From Candidatus Pacearchaeota archaeon (lineage in GTDB: Archaea; Nanobdellota; Nanobdellia; Pacearchaeales; GW2011-AR1): a stretch of DNA of 14,224 bases. The notes below the pieces were generated by a model that ran no database searches, had not been told where the DNA came from, and was given only the letters and a program-made list of their open reading frames with translations. The first letter of the stretch is position 1; each line of letters begins with the position of its first letter. Location of the stretch: contig JAFCDM010000017.1 of assembly GCA_017609695.1 (NCBI GenBank), positions 1-14,224 of the forward strand, given 5' to 3'. A program made the translations under genes and the position numbers. Below, piece after piece: positions 13,768-14,224 of the stretch.

Positions 13768-13798
13768 TTTATATACTTGGCATATATACCATATATAC
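13768..13798 (+). promoter_or_regulatory. TATA box and tandem 9-base operator of the toxin-antitoxin pair
   Basis: TTTATATA (13768-13775) predicts transcription start near 13798. Two exact copies of CATATATAC follow at 13781-13789 and 13790-13798, between the TATA box and the start. RHH antitoxins usually repress their own operon, and repeats in this position could be the binding site. Confidence 0.5.
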
Positions 13799-13817
13799 AT
13801 TGAATATAGAGATAAAA

Positions 13818-14063
13818 ATGGTACAAGCTATGATTAAAATTCCTAATGAAGTGAATCAAATCTTAAATATTGTAAAAGCAAGATTTGGACTTAAAACCAA
13901 AAGTGAAGCAATTGCCAAAGTTGTTGCAGAATATGGTTCTGAAATTTTAGAGCCTGAATTAAGGCCTGAGTATATAGAGAAATTAAAGAAAATTGAGGAA
14001 GAAGGAAATTTTATTAGTTTTAATTCTATTGAAGAATTAAAAAATAGTATTGAACATGCATAA
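13818..14063 (+). CDS. DUF2683-type RHH antitoxin
   Basis: An 81-residue protein that resembles the archaeal DUF2683 family: MVQAMIKIPNEVNQILNIVK (1-20), the core helix LKTKSEAIAKVVAEYG (25-40), and LEPELRPEYIEKLKKIEEEG (43-62). Residues 1-40 fit a ribbon-helix-helix DNA-binding domain: MIKI strand, helix A, turn at GLKTKS, helix B. The C-terminal part (45-81) would wrap the toxin. The toxin start overlaps the end of this gene by 8 bases, the usual layout of a toxin-antitoxin operon. ATG 13818 fits the family N-terminus; an in-frame TTG at 13800 would add six residues and lies about 2 bases from the predicted transcription start. Self-repression through the upstream 9-base repeats is inferred. 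Confidence 0.75.
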   Translation: MVQAMIKIPNEVNQILNIVKARFGLKTKSEAIAKVVAEYGSEILEPELRPEYIEKLKKIEEEGNFISFNSIEELKNSIEHA

Positions 14064-14224
14064 ATTTGAAATAGAAGAAAAGCTTCATCAAATTCTTAAA
14101 AAGCTTTTTAAAAAAGATAAAAAGAGGTATGAAATTATTTGGAAAAAGATTAATGAAATTATCAATAATTCAGATATTGAACATTATAAAAACTTAAGAT
14201 TTCCAATGAATGAATTTAAGAGGG
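14056..14224 (+). CDS. RelE/ParE-family toxin, cut by the window end
   Basis: The first 56 residues of a RelE/ParE-fold toxin: MHKFEIEEKLHQILKKLFKKD (strand then helix), RYEIIWKKINEIINNSD (second helix), then HYKNLRFPMNEFKR, which matches the characteristic YKNL-R-P---KRVHI segment of archaeal RelE-like proteins. Such toxins cut mRNA at the ribosome or act on gyrase, according to subfamily; which applies cannot be told here because the C-terminal catalytic residues lie beyond the edge. The ATG lies in the antitoxin's last codons, 8 bases overlapping, so the two are translated from one message. The visible part is intact. Confidence 0.75.
   Translation, partial: MHKFEIEEKLHQILKKLFKKDKKRYEIIWKKINEIINNSDIEHYKNLRFPMNEFKR

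Noticed and set aside
1..14224. CRISPR array, transposase or rRNA genes
   Set aside because: No regularly spaced repeats, no transposase or integrase domains, and no rRNA-like conserved stretches were found on either strand.

Overview
The window looks like AT-rich archaeal DNA. It carries archaeal/eukaryotic-type genes (ribosomal proteins eL42 and eS1, the GINS subunit Gins51, archaeal-type phosphoglycerate mutase, the SRP receptor FtsY) and two archaeal tRNAs without an encoded CCA. Several genes start about 26 bases after a TATA box with little or no leader. A giant secreted protein beside a large membrane-anchored pilin-like protein, plus small RHH and toxin-antitoxin genes, suggest a DPANN archaeon of the Woesearchaeota/Pacearchaeota kind. 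That placement is inference from gene content and style.

Layout. 1-4332 (minus) is one uninterrupted reading frame of 1444 codons. It starts with a signal peptide and runs off the left edge, so a search for complete ORFs misses it. Directly upstream, one base away, is a 614-residue protein with a class III/pilin-like N-terminus (4334-6178, minus). Next come a 46-residue RHH-like ORF (6271-6411, minus) whose upstream region holds an inverted repeat and three tandem octamers, a tRNA-Val (6547-6619, minus), and a LAGLIDADG endonuclease gene whose last codons and stop lie inside that tRNA. Divergent from these is a plus-strand housekeeping run: eL42, eS1 and ndk (4-base ATGA overlap), then tRNA-Thr and a small gene of unknown function at 9835-10242. 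Gins51 (minus) converges on that gene. Its 5' end was rearranged: an 18-base copy of its start lies 136 bases upstream, with a 118-base hairpin-bearing insert between. Archaeal phosphoglycerate mutase (minus) is next. Divergent from it is ftsY (plus), preceded by a hairpin-rich leader. The right edge has a DUF2683-type antitoxin overlapping a RelE/ParE-type toxin cut by the window end.

Function. The left block is probably cell-surface biology: two exported proteins made from one transcript and coupled by a Shine-Dalgarno site within the first gene's end. The middle and right are information processing (ribosome, tRNA, replication, protein targeting) with nucleotide and glycolytic enzymes. Selfish or accessory pieces are interspersed: homing-type endonuclease, toxin-antitoxin pair, small RHH regulator, and the insert before Gins51.

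The most unusual points are the endonuclease-tRNA overlap, the duplicated Gins51 start, and a hairpin at ftsY that would bring a distant Shine-Dalgarno site to normal spacing. All calls come from reading the sequence by eye; no searches were run.
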